DNA of 64,000 nt from Cycas panzhihuaensis. Taxonomy: Eukaryota; Cycadophyta. The notes beneath the pieces were generated by a model, which had not been told where the DNA came from, searched no databases, and saw nothing but the letters and a program-made list of their open reading frames with translations. A program made the translations under genes and the position numbers. Below are positions 24,258 through 33,900 of this stretch, piece after piece (within the stretch, counting starts at the first letter, position 1; each line of letters starts with the position of its first letter). The stretch is from NCBI GenBank assembly GCA_023213395.1, contig CM041465.1:161145741-161209740 (forward strand), read 5' to 3'.

Positions 24258-24325
24258 TAAGTTAATATTTTATATGTTTCTTATTTACTTTTATCTTTTC
24301 TTGACTTTGTAAGTTATTTTAAAGA

Positions 24326-24412
24326 GGTGTGGTGTATATGTGTATGTAAGGGTGTGTGTGTGTGTGTGTGTGTGTGTATGCGCCCGTGTGTGTATGTGTA
24401 TATGTGTGTGTG
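24326..24412. repeat. imperfect TG microsatellite
   Basis: About 85 bases rich in TG with interruptions (TATG, CGCCCG), between the L1 3' end and a copia LTR whose first base is within the last TG units. It may be the L1 tail or a pre-existing repeat. Confidence 0.85.
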
Positions 24413-24684
24413 TTGGATAATAATTATTTAGGTTGATAATAGCATATGGCAGGCTCGTTGGCATAGGACTTTGTGAAGCCAACCTAGCCATGTAATAGGT
24501 TTTTTTAATGGTATTTTTAAACACCAATCATTGATAGACATTAGGCTCCTACTTAGCTCCTACTTATTTATACAAGGGGTCATAAGACCCCGTGGTACTT
24601 TGACACTGCCATTATGCTAGAATTTTATTTAATATTATCTTTCGTTGTAATATTTCACTCCCTTTAACTATCATTTATCTATCA
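24411..24684 (+). repeat. Ty1/copia LTR (copia-6), 274 bp
   Basis: Begins TGTTGGATAATAATTATTTAGG and ends ATCTATCA. It is similar on the opposite strand to 26224-26536 (blocks TTTTAATGGTATTTTTAAA, TTTATAYAAG, CACTGCCATTATGC). It is followed by spacer TT and a PBS at 24687, so it is a 5' LTR in plus orientation. Confidence 0.8.
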
Positions 24685-24686
24685 TT

Positions 24687-24698
24687 TAGTATCAAACT
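24687..24698 (+). other. primer-binding site, degraded initiator-Met type (copia-6)
   Basis: TAGTATCAAACT, three or four changes from TGGTATCAGAGC, placed exactly two bases after the LTR end as in the other copies. Confidence 0.6.
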
Positions 24699-26223
24699 AT
24701 ATTACAATGCATGTAGTGATAAATATTTGATTTATATTACATATATATCTTTCTTTGGTATTAATTTTTTAAGAAATAAGTGAGAAATAAAGGCTCAATT
24801 ACTCATAATGGCACTCTGTTCTCATATTTTTTTCATATTTTTCTTAATATTTGATAGTACTTAAATAATCTAACCCTAATTCTAGTATTTATGAGTTTGT
24901 ATTAGTGTATATTTATTGAGTTTTAGGCCTATTTTAGACCACATAATTCACAGTTCTATTTTTAGTTGATAATCTTCCATTTTTTCCCCTTTTTCAACCC
25001 TAGTTTATTTGCAGTAGCCATATCTCACATCCAAATGAAGTTTTATCAATTGCAGTAGTCTTCTAGTGGTGCCAAGACCCTATTATAAGCATTTAATAAA
25101 GTTTCTTGAGTTTGTTTGCCCATTTGCAACCCCAGGAATCCATTTGATCTCCACAAGCTTTGGCAACTTTGTTCAATGTTGTTTCTATTTGTTGGAGCTT
25201 TGAATCTCATCGAGAGAGGGTGCCATAGGTTGCAGATGAAATTCCTAGAAAGCACAATTAATATCTAAAGAAAAGTGAACTTCATTCCATCTCATAGGCT
25301 ACATAAAGTCACATAAATTTTGTGCGACAGCTGTGGAAATTAACAACAACTTTACCATTTAATTTTTTACCTTTATTAACATTACTTTTGATGAAGTTTA
25401 ATGAAATTAAGTTGAATTTGATATTTGGTTAAAGGCTAGTCTATTATCCATCTATTCTAGTTATATTATGGTCCCATATGATGTCACTTTTAGCATAAAG
25501 GGGTGGAACTCAAATTTTATATATTATTTTTTATTATGTTTGCATTTGAAAAAAGATTGGGCAATATTTGATTATGATTCAAAGTTCACAACCCCTTAGT
25601 CATCACAGTGGGTGGTCACATACGTAAGATCTATGATCATGGGCCAAGATTCAAGGAGACTTATCCCCAATCATCATTTTTTTTAAGCCTACAAGAGTAC
25701 CTATCATTGTTTCTTGCATAACTTCTCAACAGAGTTAGAATCAGGTGTCATCTAAACCATTAGAAAGCTACCTCAGAGGGTTATAGTTTAGAGTCAATTT
25801 AAGATTAATTTGAGTTTATTTTATAGGAGTTCTAGATTACTAAATTTGAACTATTTATTTAAGTTTTTTTTAGTCTTTCCTTATCATTTAAAGGCCTAAT
25901 TTTAGTTTCTTTCAAGATTTCTTGATGTTGCATTCTGTTGTTAATTATTTATTATCTATCCTAATCTATTTTTTGGACTTATAAGTGCTCATGGTTGATT
26001 TTTTCTATAGGTGTACTCCTTGAAGGTTGAGGTGATACTTCTTGGATTAAGTCTTCTAAAAGAGCTTTCTAAGCCTTCCTTTTCATTCCATTTTTTTTTA
26101 TTTTTCTTTTAAATTTTAGCTTTCTTTCATTAAAAAAAATAATCCTTGTAATCAAGATCACTTAAAAATCACCTTTTACTTAGAACATTAATCAAGATAA
26201 TCCCTAACTTACAACATTTATAA
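24699..26223 (+). other. long copia leader (copia-6), truncated by copia-1
   Basis: About 1.5 kb, similar as a reverse complement to 30.17-31.68 kb; for example the CAACATTTATAA end at 26.21 kb, the AAGTGATCTT and CACTTATAAGTCC blocks, and the CTACAAGAGTAC block. The stretch 24.70-24.91 kb is similar in direct orientation to 31.85-32.11 kb. It stops at 26223 against the 3' LTR of copia-1, consistent with copia-1 having inserted into it. Confidence 0.65.
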
Positions 26224-26536
26224 TGGATAAATATAAGTCAGAGGGAGCAAAATATTATAGCAAAGAAAAATATCAAACAAAATTCAGGCATTATGGTAGT
26301 GTTGAAGAACACTAGGATCTTATAATCCCTTATATAAATTGGAAAGAGTTGGGTAGGAGCCCAACGCCTACTAGCAATTGGTTTTTAAAAATACCATTAA
26401 TAAAACCTATCAAATGGAATTATTTTGGCTAAGTTAGCTTCATAAAGTCCCATGTCAACATATATCATTATATGTCATTATGTGTCATTATATGTCGTTA
26501 TATGTTATTATCAATCCAAATGGGCATTATCCAATA
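26224..26536 (-). repeat. 3' LTR of copia-1, 313 bp
   Basis: The minus strand starts TATTGGATAATG at 26536 (TG mutated to TA), directly after a PPT with GGGGG, and ends TTTATCCA at 26224. It is homologous to the copia-6 LTR. The outer flank 26219-26223 is TATAA. Confidence 0.75.
26461..26510. repeat. five 10-bp tandem units in LTR U3
   Basis: Five consecutive 10-mers: TATATCATTA, TATGTCATTA, TGTGTCATTA, TATGTCGTTA, TATGTTATTA. They explain why this LTR is about 40 bases longer than its copy at 24411-24684. A 10-bp period in U3 could be regulatory, but that is speculation. Confidence 0.9.
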
Positions 26537-26550
26537 TTTATCCCCCATAA
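26537..26550 (-). other. polypurine tract of copia-1
   Basis: The minus strand reads TTATGGGGGATAAA immediately before the 3' LTR, the expected position for plus-strand priming. Confidence 0.65.
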
Positions 26551-26555
26551 TGTTC

Positions 26556-28500
26556 ATTTGGGGAGACACTAAGTATGCATTTAAATTTATTGAATTTAAT
26601 ACTTCTAAGTGCCTTAGTAAAAATATATACCACCTACTCTTCTATGTTGTAATAGGTTAACTCAATCTTACCCACCTGAACAAATTCTTTGATGAAATGA
26701 TATTGAGTTTCAATGTGTTTTATTTTACTGTGAAATATTGGAGTTTGTCTTGCCTTATATTTCTCTATTGTTTTATCTTATCTAAATTTGGTCTTATAAA
26801 CCCACCTTGTTCTAGTTTCATTCTTGTTTGGTGGCAAATTAACTAATTCCTAAGTATCATTTTTAACTAAGGCATTATACTCTTCTTTCATGGCATCTTT
26901 TCATTCATCTTTTGTGTAAGCTTCTTTAAAGTTACAAGACTCATTTGATTCTATTACTTGGCTCATCAAGACAAAGTTAATTCTATGAGAATGAGTGGAC
27001 CTTCTCTCAAAGTTGTTGTCTAGAATATTTGAAGGATCATGACCTCTTTGAATCCATTTTAGAAACCTTTGATTGAATGTAGAGGGTTCTTCTTCATTTG
27101 GACTTGCCTCATTTAGACTTGGTATATTTGTGGATTTATGATTTGAATCTATTTCCACCATGATATTCTTTATTTTATCCTTTTCAACTTCTTCTTGATA
27201 GCATTCATCTTCCTTGAAGATGATATCCATGCTTATAATTATTTTCTTTTCTTTTGGATCATATAATTATAGGATCCAAAAATATCATAATATCCTATAA
27301 AGATGCACTTGGTGCTTTTATCATATAACTTAGTTCTCTTTTGTTTTAGAACATCAGAAAATACTAAGTATCCAAAAATCTTTAAGTATTATACACTTGG
27401 CTTGTGGCTTAACCAATCTTCCTCTAGTGTGACCCACCTAACAGCCTTGGTGGTACACCTATTCAATAAGTAAACTGTTGTATGTACTACTTCTACTCAA
27501 AATTTGTATCAAACTTGCCTATCTTTAAGCATACTTCTATCCATTTTAATAATGGTTCTATTTTTTCTTTATTTAACTCTATTTTATTGTGAAGTATAAG
27601 GGTTGGTGAGTTGTTTCCTTATGCCATGGTAATTACAATATGCCTTAAATTCATTTGAAATAAATTCTCTCTCATTATCTAATCTAAGAGTAAGAATTCT
27701 AAGGCCACTTTATTTTTCAACCGAGGTTTTGAAGTTAACAAAATATTGAAAGGTATTTAATTTAAATTTGAGGAAATATACCCAAGTATTTCTAGTAAAA
27801 TCATTAATGAAAGTCATGAAGTACCTTGCATTACCTAATTAAGATACATCTATGGGTCCATATAGGTTTGTATAGATTAATTGAGGAGGTTCTTGAGCTC
27901 TTTATCTATTATTTGGAAAACTTTCTCTCCATTGTTTCCCAAGTATGTATGCTTCAAAAGTTTCTTTACATGCTTCTATAGTGGGTAATCCATCAATTAT
28001 TTCTATCCTTTTCATTAATGCTAAGATGTTATAGTTTATATGGTCAAATCTCATATTCCATGTTTTACTATCAACTTTGGTTGAGGCTTTTAAAGGATAA
28101 GTGTCTAATGGAGGAATGACTAGCTTGAATAATCTAGCACTAGTTATTTATCCCTTTACTACAACTACTTTATTCTTAAGTATATCTTTGATGGTACATT
28201 TACTATTATCAAAGATGACTTTAAAGTGTTACTCCATTTGCTAACCCATTGAGAGTAGGTTTTTCTTTAGAGTTGGTACATGTAACAGATCATTGATATA
28301 TTTTAATTCTCCAAATTTAGTAGTTATCGATACATTACCCTTTCTAAAGGATGCATGGGTAGCATTATCCCAAATATAATCTTTTCTTTCTTGGACCTAT
28401 CAATTTTTTTAAATATTTCTTCTTTATGGGTCATGTGAGTTAAACATCTTGAGTTAATATACTACTATCTTCTTCTTCACAAGTCACAAAACTTGAAAGA
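26556..28500 (-). pseudogene. copia integrase fused to RNase H end, RT core deleted (copia-1)
   Basis: Integrase near 27.72-27.30 kb: EFISNEFKAYCNYHGIRKQL, then NRTIIKMDRSMLKD, then VYLLNRCTTKAVRWVT and HKPSV, as in copia integrases. A 109-codon open stretch (26901-27230) covers the integrase-RT linker, ending INFVLMSQVIESNE..FKEA. The first RT motif follows (NALVKNDTxELVNLPPN, WVYKTKF), and then, in the same frame, the text jumps from KYKARQ to TPIFHSKIKHIE, which is the C-terminal part of copia RNase H, ending VVYIFTKAL. About 1.5 kb expected for the RT core is missing at about 26.74 kb. Several stops elsewhere. Such a copy would depend on RT supplied in trans. Confidence 0.75.
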
Positions 28501-28559
28501 AAGAAAATATTAATGTCTCTATCTTTAATTATTGTGTTGGTATTCCCCCTTTATATATT

Positions 28560-28978
28560 AATATTTTTGGTAAAATAATATTCATCTAGGTGTCCTATTT
28601 TATAGTAAAAGGAACATTTGATAGTTTCTCTTCCTCCTTGGCTTTAACTACTACCTCTAGAGGTTCCTCTCCTTTTAGAAGTTACTCTATCTCTTTCAAA
28701 GTATTGGCCTTAACCTTAGCCTTAGAAATTCATTTGTTATTATCCTTGATAGTACTAGCTTGATCCTTGATAACTTCCTTGACCTTGAAAGTTGCTTTAT
28801 CCTTCATAGCATTGATTTGGTACTTGAAATCTTCCTTGACTTTAGAATTTGCTTTGTCCTTGATACCTTTGGTTTAGTCCTCAATAACTTCCTTGATCTT
28901 GGAAGTTGTTTTATCCTTAATAGATTTGATTTGGTCCTTGAAATCTTTCTTGACCTTGATTTCTTCCTCTTCTTCTAG
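28560..28978 (-). pseudogene. copia gag C-terminus: 19-residue repeats and mutated zinc knuckle
   Basis: At 28756-28955 a 57-bp unit is repeated about 3.5 times (CTTCCTTGAC-type blocks start at 28774, 28831, 28888 and 28945). On the minus strand it codes a Lys/Asp-rich 19-residue repeat of the type KVKEDFKDQIKxIKDKA. It is followed (about 28.57-28.61 kb) by CSFYYKIGHLDEYYF, which has exact C-x2-C-x4-H-x4-C spacing with the second and fourth Cys now Tyr. The zinc knuckle normally binds RNA; the repeat is an insertion or expansion between capsid and knuckle, and its role is unknown. Confidence 0.7.
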
Positions 28979-29651
28979 GGAATTGCTCTGGTATTTCACC
29001 TATTTATCTTATTCTAACCTTGGTGGCAAATGGATGCTTAAGTGACTCATTATCCTCTTTCTTTTCATCAATAGCTAGGAGCATAGCACTTAGCTAGTCA
29101 ATTCGAAGAGTACTAAGCTCTTTAGATACCTTAATGCTAGTTGCCACCATTTAAAATCTCTTAATTTCTCCAATATATCTCAAAATCCTTTCTACAATTA
29201 TTTGGTTACTTAACACTTCACGTAAGGATCTCATTTGATTCACTAAGTCTTACACCTTGGTGATGAATTTATTTACTCCTTCTCTAGGTGACATCCTTAG
29301 ATTTTCAAATTTTCTTCTAAGTGTTTGTAGCTTAGAGGGTGCTGCTACTTCATAAATTATCTTGAAGGTATCCCAAGCTTCCTTGGATGTATTAACTTCA
29401 CTTACTCTAGAGAAAATGTGATCCTCTAGAGCACAAAATATGAGAACTGATGCCTTATTATCCCTTTTAGAATTCTCCTTATAAACATTCTTTTCATCAT
29501 TAGTAGCAGTATTGTCAATTTCTTTATATCCTTTATTAACAAACTCCTATATATCTTTTGCAATAAATATATGCCTCATTTACCTACTCTAGTTAAGAAA
29601 ATTTAAACCATTAAACCTAGGTACAACTATGTTTCTAAGATTTATTACCAT
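28979..29651 (-). pseudogene. Ty1/copia gag, capsid part (copia-1)
   Basis: Starts at an ATG at 29651 on the minus strand. The typical copia gag (UBN2-like) pattern is clear: ALEDHIFSRVSEVNTSKEAW, then LQTLRRKFENLRMSPREGVN, then LVNQMRSLREVLSNQIIVER, then ILRYIGEI. A few stops replace Trp or Gln. It has roughly the usual length of the capsid region. The leader lies upstream. Confidence 0.8.
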
Positions 29652-31688
29652 TATGAAAATAAATTGCCTTAAAAAGGTAACTTGAAAATATAAATATACT
29701 TATGTCTTATCTATCTAAGGGGTTACTATTTTAAAATTCTAAGTTTTAGGATCTTTAAAGAAAACTCTCAATTATTATTATGTTTAGTTGTGCCTACCTA
29801 TAAGTGGTAAACTAGGGACCCTATATACCAGTATGTGAGCATAAGGCTCTATATACCTTAGTATGTCAGCTACTAAGAAGGTCTAAGACTCCCTTGATTT
29901 ATAGATCCATATGTATCAAATGTACGCCTATGAATAGATGTAGTGGTGAGAACTTAAACAATTAAGGCATTCACCCTCTATGGGTCTAGCCTATTCTCTA
30001 ATCTTCAAAAGAGAGTTTGCTACCTTAGCCTACCACCTAATACACCTTATAGACAATGGTTTTCTTAGCAAATTAGAAAAAGACCAAGGGCATATATGGG
30101 GTGGTAACTTTAGGGTTCCTAACCATTCCCGTTATAAGGCTTATATAGATGTTGTAAATTAGGGAATTATCTTAGTTAATATTATGACTTGCCATTATAC
30201 CAAAAGCCTACAGGTGATTTAGGAAGAGGACTCCTTAGTAAGTGAACCAACCATAATCCAACACTCCACTGTGACGAGGAGGTCACCATAACATGTATCG
30301 GCTGTATTATAATTCCATTGACTGGGGGTACATAGGGACCCCTACATGGAAAGGGGCTTTATCTAATATATGCATAGGGTTTGAACCTTAAACCTACTCT
30401 TTAAAACCACTTGTGACTGGCCATTACACCAAAAGCCTATGGGTGATTTAGCATGAGGACTTCTCGACAAGTGAATTAGCCATAGTCTAATAAATATTTC
30501 AAATTAAGATAATTTTAAGTGATCTTAATTATATGAAATGTCCCTTTTAATGAATGAAAGTTGAAAATTAAAAGTAAATAAAAGGAACTAAAATGAAAAA
30601 AAGATTTAGAAAGCTCTTTTTTGAAAACTTGATCCAAGAAGAATTGTTTTAACCTTTACAGAGTACTCCTATAAAAAAATCAATCACAAGCACTTATAAG
30701 TCCAAATAATAGGTTAGGATAGCTAATAAATAGTCAACACTATAGTGTAGCATTAATAAATCCTAAAAGAAATTGAAATTAGGCCTTCAAGTAATAAGAA
30801 AATGGTAAAAAAAGGTCAAGTAAGTAGTCTAAATTTAGTAGCCTATAACTCCTACAAAATAAATCTAAATTAAACTCAAACTAACTCCAGACTATAGCCC
30901 TCTGAGTCATATTTCTAATAGTTTAAATGGTTCAAAAAATAGATCCCTATTTGAGGAGTTATTACGAAAATAGTGATAAGTACTCTTGTAGGCTAACAAA
31001 TTATGAGGATTGGACTTAAGCCATTTTGAATCTTAGCCCCCAGTCATTAAACTAGTACATATGACTATATAATAACACAATTGAGGGCCTTCAAAGTTTA
31101 AAAAATATCCAATATGAGATATAATTTTTACAAATGCAAAATTTATAAAAAATAATCTAATTGATTTGGAGTCTACCCTTTTTTAATGAAAAATATAGTT
31201 ATATGAGACCAAAATATGATTAAATCTAAGGTCTTAAAAGGTAGAATTGAAGCTAATATTAAATCTAATTTGATTTCACTTAACTATAGGGTAAATAAAG
31301 TGAAATTTATCAAAGGAATAAATTTTAGATTGTTATAGAGTCACATGGACCCATATAGCCAACGAGCAACCTGCATGAAGGAACATAGCCCATATCTCCT
31401 TAGTACTTCATTATTTTTGCTCTAGATTGAATCCAAGGGGGATGCAAAGGCCATATTTATAGTTTTAGAAATGATTTAATGCAAAATGAAGCCAAAATAA
31501 GTGAGAACAATCTATTGAAGTCTTAGAGGAACTACATGTAAATTTAAGTAAATTTTCACTATAAACTTAGTTCTAAAGCATGGAACAACTGCATATGAGT
31601 TGTAGAACCCTATTAGATTTGCCAAAACTTTGCTCAGTAGTTTAATATAGCTTGCATGAATAAAATGGTTTCTTAGTATGAATGCAAA
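29652..31688 (-). other. long leader of copia-1 (about 2 kb)
   Basis: The part near gag (29.75-30.17 kb) is repeated at 37.14-37.53 kb next to the gag of copia-2 (shared: CCAAGGGCATATAT, GGTGGTAACTTTAGGGTTCCT). The distal part matches the leader of copia-6. A SINE-like insertion occupies about 30181-30490. No protein is seen. Confidence 0.6.
30181..30490 (-). mobile_element. tRNA-derived SINE-like insertion, partly duplicated
   Basis: Absent from the equivalent place in the related leader at 26.2 kb. On the minus strand it has an A-box-like TGGTGTAATGG (30431-30421) and a B-box-like GGTTCAAACCC (30387-30377), 33 bases apart, as in RNA polymerase III promoters. About 75 bases including the A box occur again at 30265-30186 (TGGTATAATGG), so it may be a dimer or a second truncated copy. 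Not a functional tRNA: no cloverleaf was found. Confidence 0.5.
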
Positions 31689-32117
31689 CCCTGGGCAACT
31701 CCCACCTATTTATACAAAGGGTTGTAAGACCCTAGTGTTCTTCAACACTACCATAATGCTAAAATTTTATTTGATATTCTTCTTCGTTATAATATTTTGC
31801 TCCCTCTAACTCTCATTGATCTATCATTTAGTATTAGAGCATCACAAGGCATGTTACAAATAATTATTTAATTTACAAGTATTAAAGAGCACCTTATAAC
31901 TGAATATATTGTACATATCTTTGATACATTCATATTTATATGCTTTATTCATATTTAATATAGTTCTACTTGACATTATTTTTTAGATTTATGTGGAAAT
32001 GATGGCCCATTTACCCAAAATGACACCTGTTCTTATATCTTTTCAGATTTTTTCTTAATATTAGATCATATTCATGGAATCTAAACCTATTAATGCTATC
32101 TTTTAGCTTGTATCGGT
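31689..32117 (+). repeat. copia LTR end, PBS and leader start in opposite orientation
   Basis: 31690-31826 matches the last 135 bases of the copia-6 LTR (ATTTATACAA, ATAATGCTAAAATTTTATTT, ending ATCTATCA). Then come spacer TT, PBS TAGTATTAGAGC (31829-31840), and about 270 bases similar to 24.70-24.91 kb. It abuts the distal end of the minus-strand copia-1 leader at 31688/31689. The first half of the LTR is missing. It could be an inverted 5' end of copia-1 or a separate plus-strand fragment. Confidence 0.65.
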
Positions 32118-32371
32118 GTGTTTTGGTAGTGCACTAGGCTTGTTGCAGTTCATACCAAGACTGCATTTTATTCATACAAGTATGTAAGGCAATATTTATA
32201 GCCATCTACTAAGATTACAATGCAATGGGATAGGCTGACTTAATGGTATAAGAGATAGACCTGACCTCACTATCTAATGTGATTAAATTATATCAAGGGT
32301 CCATTAATATATTATAAATATTAATTTACATAAATGAGAAGAAATTGAGAAGATATTACATTGTTTTAACA
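32118..32371 (-). repeat. 3' LTR of copia-2, about 254 bp
   Basis: Starts TGTTAAAACAATG at 32371, immediately after the PPT. The lower end is placed at CAAAACACA near 32118, giving TG...CA ends, but without a second LTR copy this end is uncertain. Confidence 0.55.
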
Positions 32372-32383
32372 CCCTCCCTTAAT
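32372..32383 (-). other. polypurine tract of copia-2
   Basis: The minus strand reads ATTAAGGGAGGG directly before the LTR start TGTTAAAA. Confidence 0.75.
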
Positions 32384-33900
32384 AATAACTTTATTTCTTT
32401 GAATGTTGAGGTCAAATCTAAACCATTTAAATTTTAATTTATCAATTGCTTTAGTGAAGATATCTATAACCTAGTCTTTAGTAGGACGATAGATGAGATC
32501 AACTTCTTTGTTCTAGACATGCTCACAGATGAAGTGATGGTGGAACTTAATGTACTTGGTTCTAACATGGAATATAGGATTCTTCATCATTTTCAACACA
32601 CTTTGATTGTCACAATATAAGATGGTTGGTGAATTTTGCTAAAGTCTAAGCTCAATGAGAATCCTTATGAGCTAAATTAACTTTGTAGTAACATGGATGG
32701 CTACTTTATATTCTACATCAATGGAGGAAAATGTAATATTAGGCTGCTTCTTACAACTCCATGCTATTACAACTGAGTTCATATCAAAACAATATCCTAA
32801 TATTGAGTGGTATATATCTTAGCAACCAGCCCAATCAACATCTATATGTCCCTTTAGAGTAGGTGATTTTATCTTGTTATACTCAAGGCCAAACTAATGA
32901 GTGCCATAGATATACTTGAGGATCATAGTGCTTACTTTCCAATTAGATGCTTTGGGTTGTGACATATACCTAGAGTAAATCCCTATTGCATATGAGATAT
33001 CTAGGCAAGTGTGAGTGAGATAGATGAGACTTACAACTAACTATTGGTATAAAGTGAGATCAAAAGGTTTTCCTTATTCATCTAGGTTTAACTTAGTTCT
33101 TGTCTCCATGGGAATTGGTGTAGGCTTGAATTCTATAATCTTCAATCTTTCTAAGAGTCTATTGGCATACTTAGTTTGAGTCAGGAGGATGTGTCCTAGT
33201 TCTTGCCAAAATTCAATTCTAAGGAAGTAGTGGAGTAGGCTAAGGTCAATCATCTTAAAATTTCTCTTTAACTCTGATTGGAGCCAAGAAATTCCATATG
33301 TATCATTGCTAGTGATAGCAAAGTCATCTACATAAAGTACAATGATTGTGATCAAATTGTCTCTAACATAAATATAGAGACCAGGGTCAAAGGGTGAATG
33401 ATTAAATCCATGTTGAGTGAGAAATACATCTATCTTTGTATACTAGGTACATGGTGCCTACTTGAGTCTATAAAAGACTTTCTTGAGTCTACAAACTAAG
33501 TGTTCTTGTCTTGGAATAATATAGCCTGGGGGTTGTTTCAAGCAAACCTCTTCTATAAGCTCTCTATTAAGGAAAGTACTCTTCACATCTATTTAGTAAA
33601 TATGCCATCTAAATTAGGCTGTGAGGGACATAACCAAACACAATATGGTCATGTTGGCTACTAGTGCAAAGGTCTCATCATAGTCAATTCCTTCCTGCTA
33701 TTTAAAACCTCTTACAATTTATGACACTCCATAGTGCCATCTGTATGGAACTTTATCATGTATAGCAATCTACAGTTAATTTCTTTCTTCTTAAGTGGCA
33801 ATTCAATAAGCTCCTAAGTGTGATTTTTTAAGATTGAATTCATCTCTTCATCTTATAGTTTACTTTCCATGTTTGGTCTTTGACTGCCTCCTTAAATATG
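32384..33900 (-). pseudogene. copia reverse transcriptase and RNase H (copia-2)
   Basis: RT is clearest at 33074-33355: IVLYVDDFAITSND keeps the YVDD active site, then LLHYFLRIEF, TQTKYANRLLERL, and PIPMETRTKLNLDE. RNase H follows, with its C-terminus reading KYIKFHHHFICEHVQ, then DLIYRPTKDQVIDIFTKAI, ending just before the PPT. Upstream RT (33.4-33.9 kb) is recognisable but full of TAG/TAA. The active-site Asp pair survives here, unlike the gypsy and L1 RTs in this window, but stops make it non-functional. Confidence 0.8.

Larger units (their letters stand above)
26224..31688 (-). mobile_element. Ty1/copia element copia-1, internally deleted
   Basis: The minus-strand order is leader (31.69-29.65), gag (29.65-28.98), repeat and zinc knuckle (28.98-28.56), integrase and a pol remnant (28.5-26.55), PPT, 3' LTR (26536-26224). 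Most of RT and RNase H is deleted. Its own 5' LTR is not found in the expected minus orientation at the right end. Confidence 0.75.

Noticed and set aside
24291-24527. Open frame with a His/Thr repeat
   Set aside because: Produced by translating the TG microsatellite; no coding signal outside it.
28760-28978. Plus-strand Leu/Asp/Phe-rich repeat protein
   Set aside because: Antisense of the 57-bp repeat in copia gag; the minus strand continues gag in frame.
30377-30431. tRNA gene suggested by A and B boxes
   Set aside because: Boxes are spaced as in a tRNA promoter but no acceptor or anticodon stem could be formed; SINE-like is the better reading.
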